In this document: positions 8,687 to 18,052 of the stretch, piece by piece
How the letters are laid out: each line of letters begins with the position of its first letter
Numbering within the stretch: position 1 is the stretch's first letter
From: CALBZH01 sp964538515
Lineage (GTDB): Bacteria; Desulfobacterota; Syntrophobacteria; Syntrophobacterales; Syntrophobacteraceae
Direction of reading: 5' to 3'
Length of the DNA: 64,000 bases
Assembly: GCA_964538515.1 (NCBI GenBank)
Contig: CAZIEW010000017.1
Location: 8,352-72,351 of the forward strand
The notes under the pieces: model-generated
The model's database searches: none
What the model was told of the DNA's origin: nothing
The model's input: the letters and a program-made list of their open reading frames with translations, nothing else
Translations under genes and position numbers: made by a program

Positions 8687-11121
8687 GCCTCGCCGCCTTT
8701 CCTTGATGCCTCCAGGATCCGGGCCGTTTCCGCAACCTCCTCCGGCGTCACGCTTCGACGCAGCTCGTCCATGCGCTTCATCACACCGGAGAACCGGGTG
8801 CCTTCGGCCGCGCTGATCCATTCGAGCTGCAGCCGCTCGGGACGCAGCCCCAGTTTCTCCATCCGCTTGTGCATGCGCTGCACGCGCTTTTCGGTCCAGT
8901 GATTGGCGCTGATGTAATGGCAGTCGCCAATGTGGCAGCCCGTGACGAGGACGACCGGGGCGCCCCGAGCGAAAGCATGCCAGATGAAGTCTTCCGACAC
9001 GCGACCGGAGCACATGGTGCGGATCAGGTGGGCGCTCGGGGGGTACTGGAGGCGGGAGACTCCCGCGAAGTCGGCTCCGGCGTACGAGCACCAGTTGCAG
9101 GCAAAGGTCAGGACCTTCTCCTGCGGGTTGTCCGCCAGGAGCGCGTCGATCTGGTCGAGGACCTGCCGGTCGGTGAAATGGTTCATGGTGATAGCCCCGA
9201 AGCGGCATTCGGCCGCACAGGTGCCGCATCCCATGCAGGCGGCCGTGTTGACGGCTGCCGGGGTCTTCTTCTTCACATCCACCGTGATGGCGTTGTACGG
9301 GCAGACTTCCGCGCACTTGCCACATGATTTGCAGTGCTCCTGGACGATCTCGGAGGTAATGGGCTCCGTCAGGATCTTCCCCTCGTGCATCAGGCGCACC
9401 GCCCGCATGGCGGCGGCCGAGGCCTGGGTCACGCTGTCCTTGATGTCCTTGGGACCTTCGGCGCACCCGGCGAAGAAAATGCCGCGCGTGGCTGCGTCCA
9501 CAGGCTGAAGCTTGGGATGGGCTTCGAGGAAGAAGCCGTCGGAGGTGAGCTGGAGCCCCAGCATTTCCTGGAGCTTTCGGGTTGACTTGGCGGGCTTGAC
9601 CCCGACCGCCAGCACCAGCATGTCGAGGTCATGGAGCTGGAGGCTCCCCGTGGATCCGTTTTCGACGGCAACGCGCAACCTGCCGTCGGGCAGCTCCTCG
9701 ACCGTTCCCGGCAGCCCTCTCACGTACCGGACCCCGAGCGACCGGCTCCTCCGGTAAAGATCCTCGAAGCCTTTGCCGTAGGCCCGGATGTCGATGTAGA
9801 AGACGGTGAGGTCCACATCCGGGTCGTGCTCCTTGGCGATGAGCGTGCTCTTGATGGTGTTCATGCAGCAGACGCTCGAGCAGTAGGGGTGGCCCTTCTG
9901 GACGGATCGTGATCCCACGCACTGGATGAAGCCGATGGATTTGGGGTGCTTCTTGTCGGTGGGCCGGACGATCTCCCCGCCGGTGGGTCCCGCGGCGTTG
10001 ATCATCCGCTCGAATTCGATGCTGGTCAGAACGTTTTCGAACCGGGTGTAGCCGTATTCGTCCATTTCGGTCGGATCGTAAGGCTCGATACCCGTGGCCA
10101 CGATAATCGATCCGACGCGCTCCACCACCTCCTCGTCGGACAGGTGAAAGTCGATGCAGCCCTTGCTGCAGACCTCGATGCATTTGCCGCATACGACGGG
10201 ATTGCTGCCGAGACATTCGTTTGCGTTGACCAGGTACGCCGACGGGACGGCCTGAGGGAACGGGGAATAGATGGCCTTCCGCGAGGAAAGCCCCTGGTCG
10301 AATTCGTCGGGGCGTACGACGGGGCAGACTTTGGCGCACTCCCCGCAGGCCGAGCACTCCTTTTCCGAAACGTAGCGGGCTTTCTTGCGGACCCGGACCT
10401 CGAAGTTGCCCACGTACCCTCGGACATCGGCGATCTCGCTCAGGGTGTGGAGCCGGATCCGGGAATGCTTGCCCACGTCGGCCATTTTGGGACCGAGGAT
10501 GCAGATGGAGCAGTCGATGGTGGGGAAGGTCTTGTCGAGCCTGGCCATGACGCCACCAATCGACGGCGACTTTTCCACCAGGACAACGTCATAACCGGCG
10601 TCCGCAAGATCCAGGGAAGCCTGAATTCCCGCAACGCCCCCGCCGATCACGAGGGTGCGCTTGATGAGCGGCACGGTCTCGGGCTCCAAGGGGCGAAGGT
10701 GACGCACCCGCGCAACGGCCATCCTCGTCAGGTCCACCGCTTTGGTCGTGGCCGCATCGGGCTCGTTCATGTGAACCCAGCTGCAGTGCTCCCGGATGTT
10801 GGCCATCTCGAACAGGAACGGGTTGATGCCCGCCTCGTGCACCATCTGCCGGAACGTGGGCTCATGGAGCCTCGGCGAGCAGGACGCCACGACCACCCGG
10901 TCGAGCCGGTGCGCCGCAATGTCTTCCTTGATGCTCTGCTGCCCGGGATCCGAGCAGGCATAGGCAAGATCCCGAGCCACGACCACATCCTCCAAGGTGG
11001 TCGCCGCCTCGGCTACTTTCGCGCAGTCGACGGTGCGCGCGATGTTCAGGCCGCAATGACAGATGAAAACCCCGACACGGGGGCGGTTTGATTCCATGGT
11101 GCATGGATCCATATGCAGCAT
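8683..11121 (-). CDS. hdrA: HdrA-MvhD fusion (electron-bifurcating flavoprotein with 2Fe-2S adaptor)
   Basis: An 812-residue fusion. Residues 1-150 form the HdrA N-terminal domain (GVFICHCGLNIARTVDC). Near 157 the FAD-binding GGGVAGIQASLDLADAGY begins, followed by the HdrA hallmark LDKTFPTIDCSICILGPKM and ferredoxin cysteines CSACGECAKVCP. Two C-terminal [4Fe-4S] sites sit at about 605 and 635 (CKSCGKCAEVCPYNA, CMGCGTCAAECRFGA). From about 670 the chain continues as MvhD (FACNWCSYAGADFAG, then CSGRV and CHIGDCHY), the 2Fe-2S adaptor that passes electrons from a hydrogenase or formate dehydrogenase to HdrA. The gene lies 6 bases after the cytoplasmic formate dehydrogenase gene, so formate is the probable donor. 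Methionines at 11112 and 11097 are alternative starts. Confidence 0.92.
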   Translation of the reverse strand: MLHMDPCTMESNRPRVGVFICHCGLNIARTVDCAKVAEAATTLEDVVVARDLAYACSDPGQQSIKEDIAAHRLDRVVVASCSPRLHEPTFRQMVHEAGINPFLFEMANIREHCSWVHMNEPDAATTKAVDLTRMAVARVRHLRPLEPETVPLIKRTLVIGGGVAGIQASLDLADAGYDVVLVEKSPSIGGVMARLDKTFPTIDCSICILGPKMADVGKHSRIRLHTLSEIADVRGYVGNFEVRVRKKARYVSEKECSACGECAKVCPVVRPDEFDQGLSSRKAIYSPFPQAVPSAYLVNANECLGSNPVVCGKCIEVCSKGCIDFHLSDEEVVERVGSIIVATGIEPYDPTEMDEYGYTRFENVLTSIEFERMINAAGPTGGEIVRPTDKKHPKSIGFIQCVGSRSVQKGHPYCSSVCCMNTIKSTLIAKEHDPDVDLTVFYIDIRAYGKGFEDLYRRSRSLGVRYVRGLPGTVEELPDGRLRVAVENGSTGSLQLHDLDMLVLAVGVKPAKSTRKLQEMLGLQLTSDGFFLEAHPKLQPVDAATRGIFFAGCAEGPKDIKDSVTQASAAAMRAVRLMHEGKILTEPITSEIVQEHCKSCGKCAEVCPYNAITVDVKKKTPAAVNTAACMGCGTCAAECRFGAITMNHFTDRQVLDQIDALLADNPQEKVLTFACNWCSYAGADFAGVSRLQYPPSAHLIRTMCSGRVSEDFIWHAFARGAPVVLVTGCHIGDCHYISANHWTEKRVQRMHKRMEKLGLRPERLQLEWISAAEGTRFSGVMKRMDELRRSVTPEEVAETARILEASRKGGEA

Positions 11122-11127
11122 CTCGTC

Positions 11128-13833
11128 TTAGCAAGCGCAGGCGCAGCCCGCCGCCGGTTTTAGTTTCTCCACCTTCGCCGCGCACACCTTGAATTCCGGG
11201 ATCTTGGCGATGGGATCGATGGCGGCGATGGTCAACCGGTTGGCCGCGGCCTCCCAGAAGTGGAACGGGATGAAGATGGTGCGTGCATCGGTCATCTCTC
11301 CGACACTCGCCTTGGCCTCGATCCTGCCGCGCCGCGTGCTCACCCCGACGGTCTCGCCGTCCCGGATGTCGAGCTCCACGGCGTCCCTGGGGTTGATCTC
11401 CACCCAGCACTCAGGGCAGATTGCGTTGAGACCCGCGGACCGCCGCGTCATGCTGCCCGTGTGGTAATGGTAGAGCACCCTGCCGGTGGTGAGGATGAAC
11501 GGGTACTCCTCATCCGTGGGCTCCGCAGGCGGGATCCATTCGACGGCGGTGAACAGCCCCTTGCCGCGGACGAACTTGTCGCGGTGCAGGTACTTGGTTC
11601 CCGGATGGTCTTGGGTCGGGCAGGGCCACTGGAGGCCTTGAACGCCGAGCCGCCGGTAGTCCATCCCGCCGTAGGAAGGCGTCACGCTCGCCATCTCGTC
11701 GAAGATGGCCTCGGCGCTTGCGTAGCTCATCGGGTATCCCAGCTTCGTGGAGACGGCGCTCAAAATCTCCCAGTCGGCGAGGGCCCGGCCTGGTGGCTCG
11801 ACCACCTTGCGAACAAGCTGAACGCGCCGCTCCGTGTTGGTGAACGTGCCGTCCTTCTCGGCGAAGCACGCGGAAGGCAGAACGACGTCCGCCAGTTGCG
11901 CCGTCTCGGTGAGGAAGATGTCCTGCACCACGAGGAATTCGAGGGATTTCAGCTCGTGCTCGACGTGGTGAATGTCCGGCTCGCTGATCATGGGATTTTC
12001 CCCCATGATGTAGAGCCCCTTGATCGCTCCCTTCGTGGCCGCGGCCATGGCCTCCAGCATGGTGAGGCCTACGTTCCCGGGCAGATCGCGCACGCCCCAG
12101 GCCGTGGCCATCTTCTCGCGCAGTTCGGGCGAAGTCACCGCCTGGTATCCTGAAAACACATTGGGTAAGGCCCCCATGTCGCAGGCGCCCTGGACGTTGT
12201 TCTGGCCTCGGAGGGGATTGACGCCACCCGATTCGATTCCGAGGTTTCCGCAGAGCATGGCCAGGTTGGCCGTGCTCTTGACCGCATCCGTTCCGTTGAT
12301 GTGCTGGGTGATCCCCATGGCGTACACGATGGATGCGGCCGGTGCCGAGGCATAAAGGCGGGCGGCGGCGACCAGGTCGTCCCGGGGAATGGATGTGATC
12401 GCTTCCACCCGCTCCGGCGTGTACCCGGCAACGAGATCCCTCACCGCTTCGAAGCCTTCGGTGCGCTCGGCCACGTATTCCTTGGCGTAGAGCCCTTCTT
12501 TGATGATCACGTGCATCATGCCGTTCAACCAGGCCACATCCGTCCCGGGCTTCTGGCGCAGCCACAGGGCACCGTGGTCGACCAGGTCGATATGCCTCGG
12601 GTCCACCACGATGAGCTTCGTCCGGCCGCTCTGGACACCCCGCTTGATATAGGTGGAGATGACCGGGTGCATTTCCGAGGTGTTCGACCCAGTGATGAGC
12701 ACGACATCCGACCGTTCCAGCTCCTCGATGGAATTGGTCATGGCGCCGCTGCCGAACGAGGCGGCCAGGCCGGCGACCGTCGAGGCGTGGCAGAGACGGG
12801 CGCAGTGGTCGATGTTGTTCGTCCCGACGACCGCCCGCGCGAGCTTGTTCATGAGATAGTTCTCTTCATTGGTCACGCGGGCCGAGCTGAAAAACGCGAG
12901 CGCATCCGGCCCTGAAGACTCCTTGATCGCGCGCAGCCGCTTGGCCACCAGGCTCAGCGCTTCGTCCCACGAAGCCTCTTGGAAAGAGCCGTTCTTCTTG
13001 ATGAGCGGGACCGTCAGCCGGTCGGGATGGTCGATGAAATCGAAGCCGTAGCGGCCCTTGACGCAGAGGCGCCCGTCGTTGGGGACGGCTCCCTCGACCC
13101 CCGTCACCCGGACCACCTTGCCGTTTTTCACATGCAGCAGCTGCTGGCATCCGACGCCGCAGTAGGGGCAGGTCGTCTGGACCTTTCGCTCTTCCTCCCA
13201 GACCCGCCAGCGCAGATCCGACCGCTTCTCAACCAATGCGCCGACGGGGCACATCTGGATGCATTCCCCGCACTGGACGCACTTGTCCTTGTCGTAGACA
13301 ATCCGAGGTCCATCGGCTCCGTTGGAGACCGAAAGGGCACGGATGCCCTGAATCTCCGCGCAGGCGTGGACGCAGCGCAGACACAGCACGCAGCGCTCCG
13401 GCCAGGACCGGATGAAGGCCACGGAATACGGTGCCGTGAATTTGGACGTCGGTGAGGGTGGCTCACCCCCCGTGATCCCGTGCTCCACCACAAGATCCTG
13501 GAGGCGGCAGTCGCCCGCTTTGTCGCAGACCGGGCAATCCAGGGGATGATGCGCCAGCAGGGTCTGCAAGGATTCGCGGCGCAGCGCGAGGAGGGCGTCC
13601 GACTGGGTTCTCACCGACATGCCATCCGAGACGCATGTCTCGCATGAAACCACGGGCGCCGCATGGCCGTCGACTTCCACGATGCACAGCCCGCAGGACC
13701 CGATTGGCTTCAACCGTTCGTGAAAGCAGAGGGTCGGAATCCTAATCCCCGCGCTCTTGGCCGCTTGAAGAATCGTAGCTCCCTCGCTTGCCGAGATTTC
13801 CATGCCGTCGATGGTCACGTTCACACGCTTCAT
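11128..13833 (-). CDS. fdhA: Cytoplasmic formate dehydrogenase alpha subunit with NuoG-like N-terminus
   Basis: 901 residues from the ATG preceded by GGGAGGAG; a longer frame (to 13881) lacks such a site. The N-terminus carries a [2Fe-2S] ferredoxin domain (CFHERLKPIGSCGLC), the His-Cys3 cluster site (HHPLDCPVCDKAGDC) and two [4Fe-4S] sites (CVLCLRCVHAC, CVQCGECIQMCP), as in complex I NuoG and NAD-linked formate dehydrogenases. The molybdopterin part follows: CPYCGVGCQQLL, then the metal ligand region ARLCHASTVAGLAASFGSGA, with Cys rather than selenocysteine. There is no Tat signal, so the enzyme is cytoplasmic. It ends in an unusual cysteine tail, CACAC. No NADH-binding FdhB/NuoF partner is adjacent; instead it is flanked by HdrA genes. 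Inference: electrons go through MvhD/HdrA rather than straight to NAD. Confidence 0.92.
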   Translation of the reverse strand: MKRVNVTIDGMEISASEGATILQAAKSAGIRIPTLCFHERLKPIGSCGLCIVEVDGHAAPVVSCETCVSDGMSVRTQSDALLALRRESLQTLLAHHPLDCPVCDKAGDCRLQDLVVEHGITGGEPPSPTSKFTAPYSVAFIRSWPERCVLCLRCVHACAEIQGIRALSVSNGADGPRIVYDKDKCVQCGECIQMCPVGALVEKRSDLRWRVWEEERKVQTTCPYCGVGCQQLLHVKNGKVVRVTGVEGAVPNDGRLCVKGRYGFDFIDHPDRLTVPLIKKNGSFQEASWDEALSLVAKRLRAIKESSGPDALAFFSSARVTNEENYLMNKLARAVVGTNNIDHCARLCHASTVAGLAASFGSGAMTNSIEELERSDVVLITGSNTSEMHPVISTYIKRGVQSGRTKLIVVDPRHIDLVDHGALWLRQKPGTDVAWLNGMMHVIIKEGLYAKEYVAERTEGFEAVRDLVAGYTPERVEAITSIPRDDLVAAARLYASAPAASIVYAMGITQHINGTDAVKSTANLAMLCGNLGIESGGVNPLRGQNNVQGACDMGALPNVFSGYQAVTSPELREKMATAWGVRDLPGNVGLTMLEAMAAATKGAIKGLYIMGENPMISEPDIHHVEHELKSLEFLVVQDIFLTETAQLADVVLPSACFAEKDGTFTNTERRVQLVRKVVEPPGRALADWEILSAVSTKLGYPMSYASAEAIFDEMASVTPSYGGMDYRRLGVQGLQWPCPTQDHPGTKYLHRDKFVRGKGLFTAVEWIPPAEPTDEEYPFILTTGRVLYHYHTGSMTRRSAGLNAICPECWVEINPRDAVELDIRDGETVGVSTRRGRIEAKASVGEMTDARTIFIPFHFWEAAANRLTIAAIDPIAKIPEFKVCAAKVEKLKPAAGCACAC

Positions 13834-13933
13834 TCGAATGTCTCCTCCCACAGGTCCGATTAGAGCGATTTCGAAGGTCAATGAGCTTGACGCCCCAGTC
13901 TCGAAAGGAATGATCTTGCCCCAGGCTCTTCAG

Positions 13934-16900
13934 CTAAAGATGCTCGATCATGGCGAAGAGCTGGGCGTCATCGAATCCTTGGAGTCGGATGGCTCCCGAC
14001 CGGCACGATGCGCTGCAGAGTCCGCATCCTTTGCAAAGAGCCGAGTTGATCTCCGCCTTGCCCTTGTCATTGAATCGCGGTGCCGAGTACGGACAGATCG
14101 CGACGCATGTGCCACACCCGCTGCAGAGCGACGGGCTCGTCACCGCAACGGTCCCCGGAAAGTGGATGGTCTCGCGCGCCAGGATGGTGGCCGCTCGGGA
14201 GGCCGCCGCCTGGGCCTGGGCGATGCTTTCATCGATGCTTTTGGGGTAGTGTGCGAGTCCGCACAAAAAGACGCCGTCCGTGGCGAAATCGACCGGGCGC
14301 AGCTTGACGTGGGCTTCCAGAAAGAAGCCGTCCTCGTTGACCGACACCTTGAATGCCTGCGCCAGCGCCTCGACCGGGCTCGGCACGATGGCCGAAGCCA
14401 AGACGAGAAGATCCGCTTCGATCTCGATGGGGCGCTGCAAAATAGCGTCACGTACGGTCACGGTGAGCCCACCGTTTCGAATCGCCGCCGTGGGCTTGCT
14501 GTCGAGATCATAGCGCACAAAGACAACCCCTCGTCTGCGAGCCTCGAGGTACAGCGTCTCGCGCTCACCGTAGCTTCGTAAATCCCGGTAGAGTGCGAAG
14601 ACCTCGCAATCGGGGTTGAGGGTCTTCAGATGCAGGGCGCTTTGGAGGGTGTGCGTGCAGCAGACACGGCTGCAGTAAGGCCTTTGCGGCTCCCTCGAGC
14701 CCACGCATTGAATGAAAACGGCCCGGTGCAGCGACCCGAGAGACGGGTCGTTCCCCATGAAGCGACGATCGAGGTCCTGATGCGTCAGTACTCTCGGATC
14801 TTGCCCGAACAGGTATTCGTCGGGCTGCCATTCGCTCCCGCCGGTTGCGATGACGGACACTCCGTGCTCGATGACTTCGGAAGCGCTTCCATTCTGGATG
14901 GTTGTCTTGAAATTGCCGACGAACCCGTCCACCCGAGACAGGGTGCTCGAGAGATGCACCTTAACGAGCGGGTGCGTGTGGAGGGATTGCGTCAGATCTT
15001 CCACGTAGGTGGAAATCGATTCCCCTCGCCATGTCTGGTGGAGGGCCAGTGCCTGCCCCCCCAGCCGATCCGTCCGTTCCACCACATGGACGGGGAACCC
15101 TTGATCGGCCAAGGTTAGAGCCGCCACCATGCCGGCGACGCCTCCTCCGACCACCAGCGCGCGGCGAGTGACTTGAAGCTCCGGCTCCTGCAGGGGCTCG
15201 AGAAGTGCGGCCTTGGCCACCGCCATGCGCACGAGGTCCTTGGCCTTTTCCGTGGCGGCTCGCGGGTCGGCGGCGTGCACCCAGGAGACCATGTTGCGGA
15301 TGTTCGCCATCTCGAACAGGTAGCGGTTCAACCCCGTTTCTTCCATGGTTTCCTGAAAAAGCGGCTCATGGGTCTTCGGCGTGCAGGCCGCAACAACGAT
15401 CCGATTGAGGCCGTTTTCCGTGATGAGCCGTTTGAGGGTCTCCTGGGTGTCCTGGGAGCAGGTGTAGAGGTTGTCGCCCACGTATTCCACGAACGCCAGA
15501 TTCCGTGCGTAGTCGCGAACGGCGGGAACGTCTACGACGCCACCGATGTTGATGCCGCAATGGCAGACAAAGACCCCGATGCGAGGTCTTACTCCCGAAA
15601 CGTTGATTTGCGCGGGAATGGGCTTGGCCTTGACCAGGGCTCCGCGGGCCGCGCTGAGAAGCGCTCCCGCAGCCGCAGCCGCCGCGCTGGCTTCCACGAC
15701 GGATTGGGGGATGTCCTTGGGTCCTTGCATGCACCCGCACACGTAGATTCCGGGACGGTTCGTGGCAACGGGGAGGAAGCTGCCGGTGTCCGTGAACCGA
15801 TGAGCGTTCAGCTCGACTCCCAGGCGATCGGCCATCTCAACGGCCTGCCGGCTCACTTCGAAGCCCACGGAGAGCACGACCATGTCAAAGATCTCGCTTT
15901 GCGGCACGCCGGCCTCATCCACGTAGGTGATCCGCAGATCACTTTCTCCCTCTCGCTCGATGGAATGCACCCGCGAGCGGAGGAACCGGACGCCCTGCTC
16001 TCGTGCCCGGTTGTAGAAGTGCTCGAAATCCTTGCCGTGGGTTCGCATGTCCATGAAGAAGATCGCCGTGTCGAGATCGTGGCGAGCGTGCTCCTTGGCG
16101 ATAACGGCTTCCTTGATGGCGTACATGCAGCAGACGGCCGAGCAGTAGCTGTGATCGCACTGGTTGATGTCGCGCGATCCCACGCACTGGAGCCAGGCGA
16201 TCTTGCGCGGCTCCTCGCGGTCGTAAGGACGGCCGAGGTGCCCTCGATAGGGACCGGAGGCACTCAGGATGCGCTCGAATTCGAGGCTCGTGACCACGTT
16301 GGGAAGGTTGGCGGCGTTGTAAGTCTCGAAGCGGGAGGGATCGAACACCTGATTTCCGGGCGCCAGGATGATCGCTCCGACATTGCGCCGCTCCATGCGC
16401 GGCTGATCGTCGTAGCGGATGGCCTTGGCCAGACAGACCGTCTCACACAGGCCGCAGCCGATGCAGACGGCGCGGTCGATGACGAAACCGCGCGGAATGG
16501 CTTGGGGATAGCGCATAAAGGTGGCTGCCCGCGAGTCCAGACCCTGATTGAACTCGTTCAAGGCCGCGACCGGGCACACCGAAAGGCATTGACCGCATGC
16601 CGTGCAGGCAGCTAGATCGATGTATCTCGGGCGGGAGAGCAAGCTGACCGTGAAATTCCCGGCTTCGCCCTCGATGGCGTGGATTTCACTGTTGGTAAGG
16701 ATGTCAATGTTCAGGTGGCGACCCACCTCCACCAGCTTCGGAGACAGGATGCACATGGCGCAGTCATTGGTGGGAAAGGTCTTGTCCAGCTGAGCCATCA
16801 GCCCTCCAATGGAAGACTCGCTTTCCACCATCGTGACATGGTACCCCGAATCCGCCAAATCAAGGGAAGCCTGGATTCCCGCCACACCGCCGCCCACCAC

Positions 16901-16951
16901 CATCACGGACCCAACAATCACCTGCTCGCTCGCTTTGAGCTCTTCTTGCAT
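13934..16951 (-). CDS. hdrA: Double-module HdrA-like flavoprotein
   Basis: 1005 residues with two FAD modules. Module 1 begins almost at the N-terminus (VMVVGGGVAGIQASLDLADS), then LDKTFPTNDCAMCILSPKL and two ferredoxin sites (CTACGQCLSVCP, CIGCGLCETVC). In the middle (about 455) lies the domain that normally opens HdrA (GVFVCHCGINIGGVVDV). A second FAD module follows (LVVGGGVAGMVAALTLADQG), lacking the DKTFPT cysteine stretch, and then two C-terminal [4Fe-4S] sites (CSGCGTCVAICPYSA, CKGCGLCSASCRSGA). It is the first gene of the minus-strand formate block, about 100 bases ahead of the formate dehydrogenase. Two FADs in one chain would allow two bifurcation sites or an electron relay between them; which one is catalytic cannot be read here. 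Confidence 0.88.
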   Translation of the reverse strand: MQEELKASEQVIVGSVMVVGGGVAGIQASLDLADSGYHVTMVESESSIGGLMAQLDKTFPTNDCAMCILSPKLVEVGRHLNIDILTNSEIHAIEGEAGNFTVSLLSRPRYIDLAACTACGQCLSVCPVAALNEFNQGLDSRAATFMRYPQAIPRGFVIDRAVCIGCGLCETVCLAKAIRYDDQPRMERRNVGAIILAPGNQVFDPSRFETYNAANLPNVVTSLEFERILSASGPYRGHLGRPYDREEPRKIAWLQCVGSRDINQCDHSYCSAVCCMYAIKEAVIAKEHARHDLDTAIFFMDMRTHGKDFEHFYNRAREQGVRFLRSRVHSIEREGESDLRITYVDEAGVPQSEIFDMVVLSVGFEVSRQAVEMADRLGVELNAHRFTDTGSFLPVATNRPGIYVCGCMQGPKDIPQSVVEASAAAAAAGALLSAARGALVKAKPIPAQINVSGVRPRIGVFVCHCGINIGGVVDVPAVRDYARNLAFVEYVGDNLYTCSQDTQETLKRLITENGLNRIVVAACTPKTHEPLFQETMEETGLNRYLFEMANIRNMVSWVHAADPRAATEKAKDLVRMAVAKAALLEPLQEPELQVTRRALVVGGGVAGMVAALTLADQGFPVHVVERTDRLGGQALALHQTWRGESISTYVEDLTQSLHTHPLVKVHLSSTLSRVDGFVGNFKTTIQNGSASEVIEHGVSVIATGGSEWQPDEYLFGQDPRVLTHQDLDRRFMGNDPSLGSLHRAVFIQCVGSREPQRPYCSRVCCTHTLQSALHLKTLNPDCEVFALYRDLRSYGERETLYLEARRRGVVFVRYDLDSKPTAAIRNGGLTVTVRDAILQRPIEIEADLLVLASAIVPSPVEALAQAFKVSVNEDGFFLEAHVKLRPVDFATDGVFLCGLAHYPKSIDESIAQAQAAASRAATILARETIHFPGTVAVTSPSLCSGCGTCVAICPYSAPRFNDKGKAEINSALCKGCGLCSASCRSGAIRLQGFDDAQLFAMIEHL

Positions 16952-17291
16952 AGGATTTCCGCTCCAGCTTCTGGAAGAAGAGGATCACACCAAGTCGGTT
17001 GAAGCCGAAACATCCATCCGTCGCCCGATGAGCGGGACGACGGTGCGGAAAGCGAATCCGCGCGGACGCTCAGTCTTTTTCCGGCGTGAGCCATGCCATG
17101 CGTGGTTCGAGCAAATGGGAGCCGGCAGAATGAATCAGGTCAGGGATTGGGAAAGGATCATGGAGCGATGGTGAAACCTTCGGCCGGGCTCTGTCCCTAC
17201 CGCCGCACGGGCAGAATCAGGCAAACGCGCTCAAGTAAAGCCGAAGGATCGATACACGGAATGACCTCTGGATGAGTGAACGCTCAAGCTG

Positions 17292-17398
17292 TCTAGTGCT
17301 CGGTTGACTTTGTTTCGCAAGGTACCCCCCCTTTGATCCCCCTCGAGGGGGTTGGGGGGGTGTCTTGCCCGGCATAGCTTCTTTGACGGAGCACTAGA
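17292..17398. repeat. Miniature inverted-repeat element with GC-rich palindromic core
   Basis: The ends are inverted copies: TCTAGTGCTC at 17292-17301 and its reverse complement at 17389-17398, with weaker similarity continuing inward. The core holds a C-tract, TTTGAT, the 14-base palindrome CCCCCTCGAGGGGG (17338-17351) and a G-tract. A related core lies at 45284-45350 in the opposite orientation. No coding capacity. The rest of 16952-17477 shows no gene. Confidence 0.6.
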
Positions 17399-17477
17399 AT
17401 GACGAGAAGGTAAGCTATCTTTCTCGATTCCGTTAGTCGAATAGGAAGTTTGAATGGAAGGTGAGGCTTGCCTGCGC

Positions 17478-18052
17478 CTAATCCCGATCACTCCCCGGGA
17501 GGCACGGGGGGCGATGAAAACCGGAGCGTCGGCGTCCAGGTCCCCGATCGGGATCGCGCCCTTGCGGGTGATGGCGCTCTCCATGACGGTCGACGGAATC
17601 TTCCTTTGCCGCCAGCTGCCCAAAGGCTTCAACCGCCCGTGCCCTGCACGGGTCGAGGAAAAAGGGAGGGGGCAGCCATCGTTCCAAGACGGCGGTGAGG
17701 TCCTGCAGGCCGATCGGCTTCGAATCTCGGCCGCGCTCACGTCGGCGTAAGCGGTCAGGATGACGATGAAAACCTCGGGGTCGATCGAGCGTAAGGCTTC
17801 CGCCGCGGTCAGACCGTCCATGGTCGGCATGCGCATGTCAAGCAGACAAATGGGGATCCGCCGCCCCTCTGCATGCTCCGTTCTGAAGAAGTCCACCAAA
17901 GGTGCGCCGTCCGAAAACGTGGTCACCTGGAACGCATCAGGAGGCTCCTCCGCCTCGAAGAAATTCAGGCTATTGTCCCGCTCGAAAATATTATGAAAAT
18001 ATTCCAATAAATCGGGATCATCGTCGGCGATGACGATGCGTCTCTCATTCAT
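17478..18052 (-). pseudogene. Response regulator receiver domain, frameshifted
   Basis: The start ATG at 18052 overlaps the end of the kinase reading frame. The receiver domain begins normally (RRIVIADDDPDLLEYFHNIF), has the phospho-acceptor Asp in ICLLDMRMPTMDGLTAAEAL, and reaches the beta-4 motif ILTAYADVSAAEI. There the frame goes wrong. The expected KP motif and last helix appear in another frame (KPIGLQDLTAVLERWL). The distance from LTAYAD to KP is about ten residues shorter than normal, so this looks like a small deletion rather than a single-base error. The original frame reads on to 17231 through the inverted-repeat element. The gene pairs with the equally disrupted kinase upstream. 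The 3' limit given is the end of the alternative frame and is only a guess. Confidence 0.6.

Noticed and set aside
9946..11091. 381-codon plus-strand frame opposite the HdrA-MvhD gene
   Set aside because: Shadow frame; its residues mirror the HdrA codons on the other strand.
17105..17130. GGCTCCCATTTGC (minus) as a sigma54 site for the double HdrA gene
   Set aside because: Spacing between GG and GC is 9 rather than 10, and it would start too close to an unrelated stretch.
17454..17750. 98-codon plus-strand frame over the broken response regulator
   Set aside because: No family resemblance; it overlaps the antisense of the receiver remnant.
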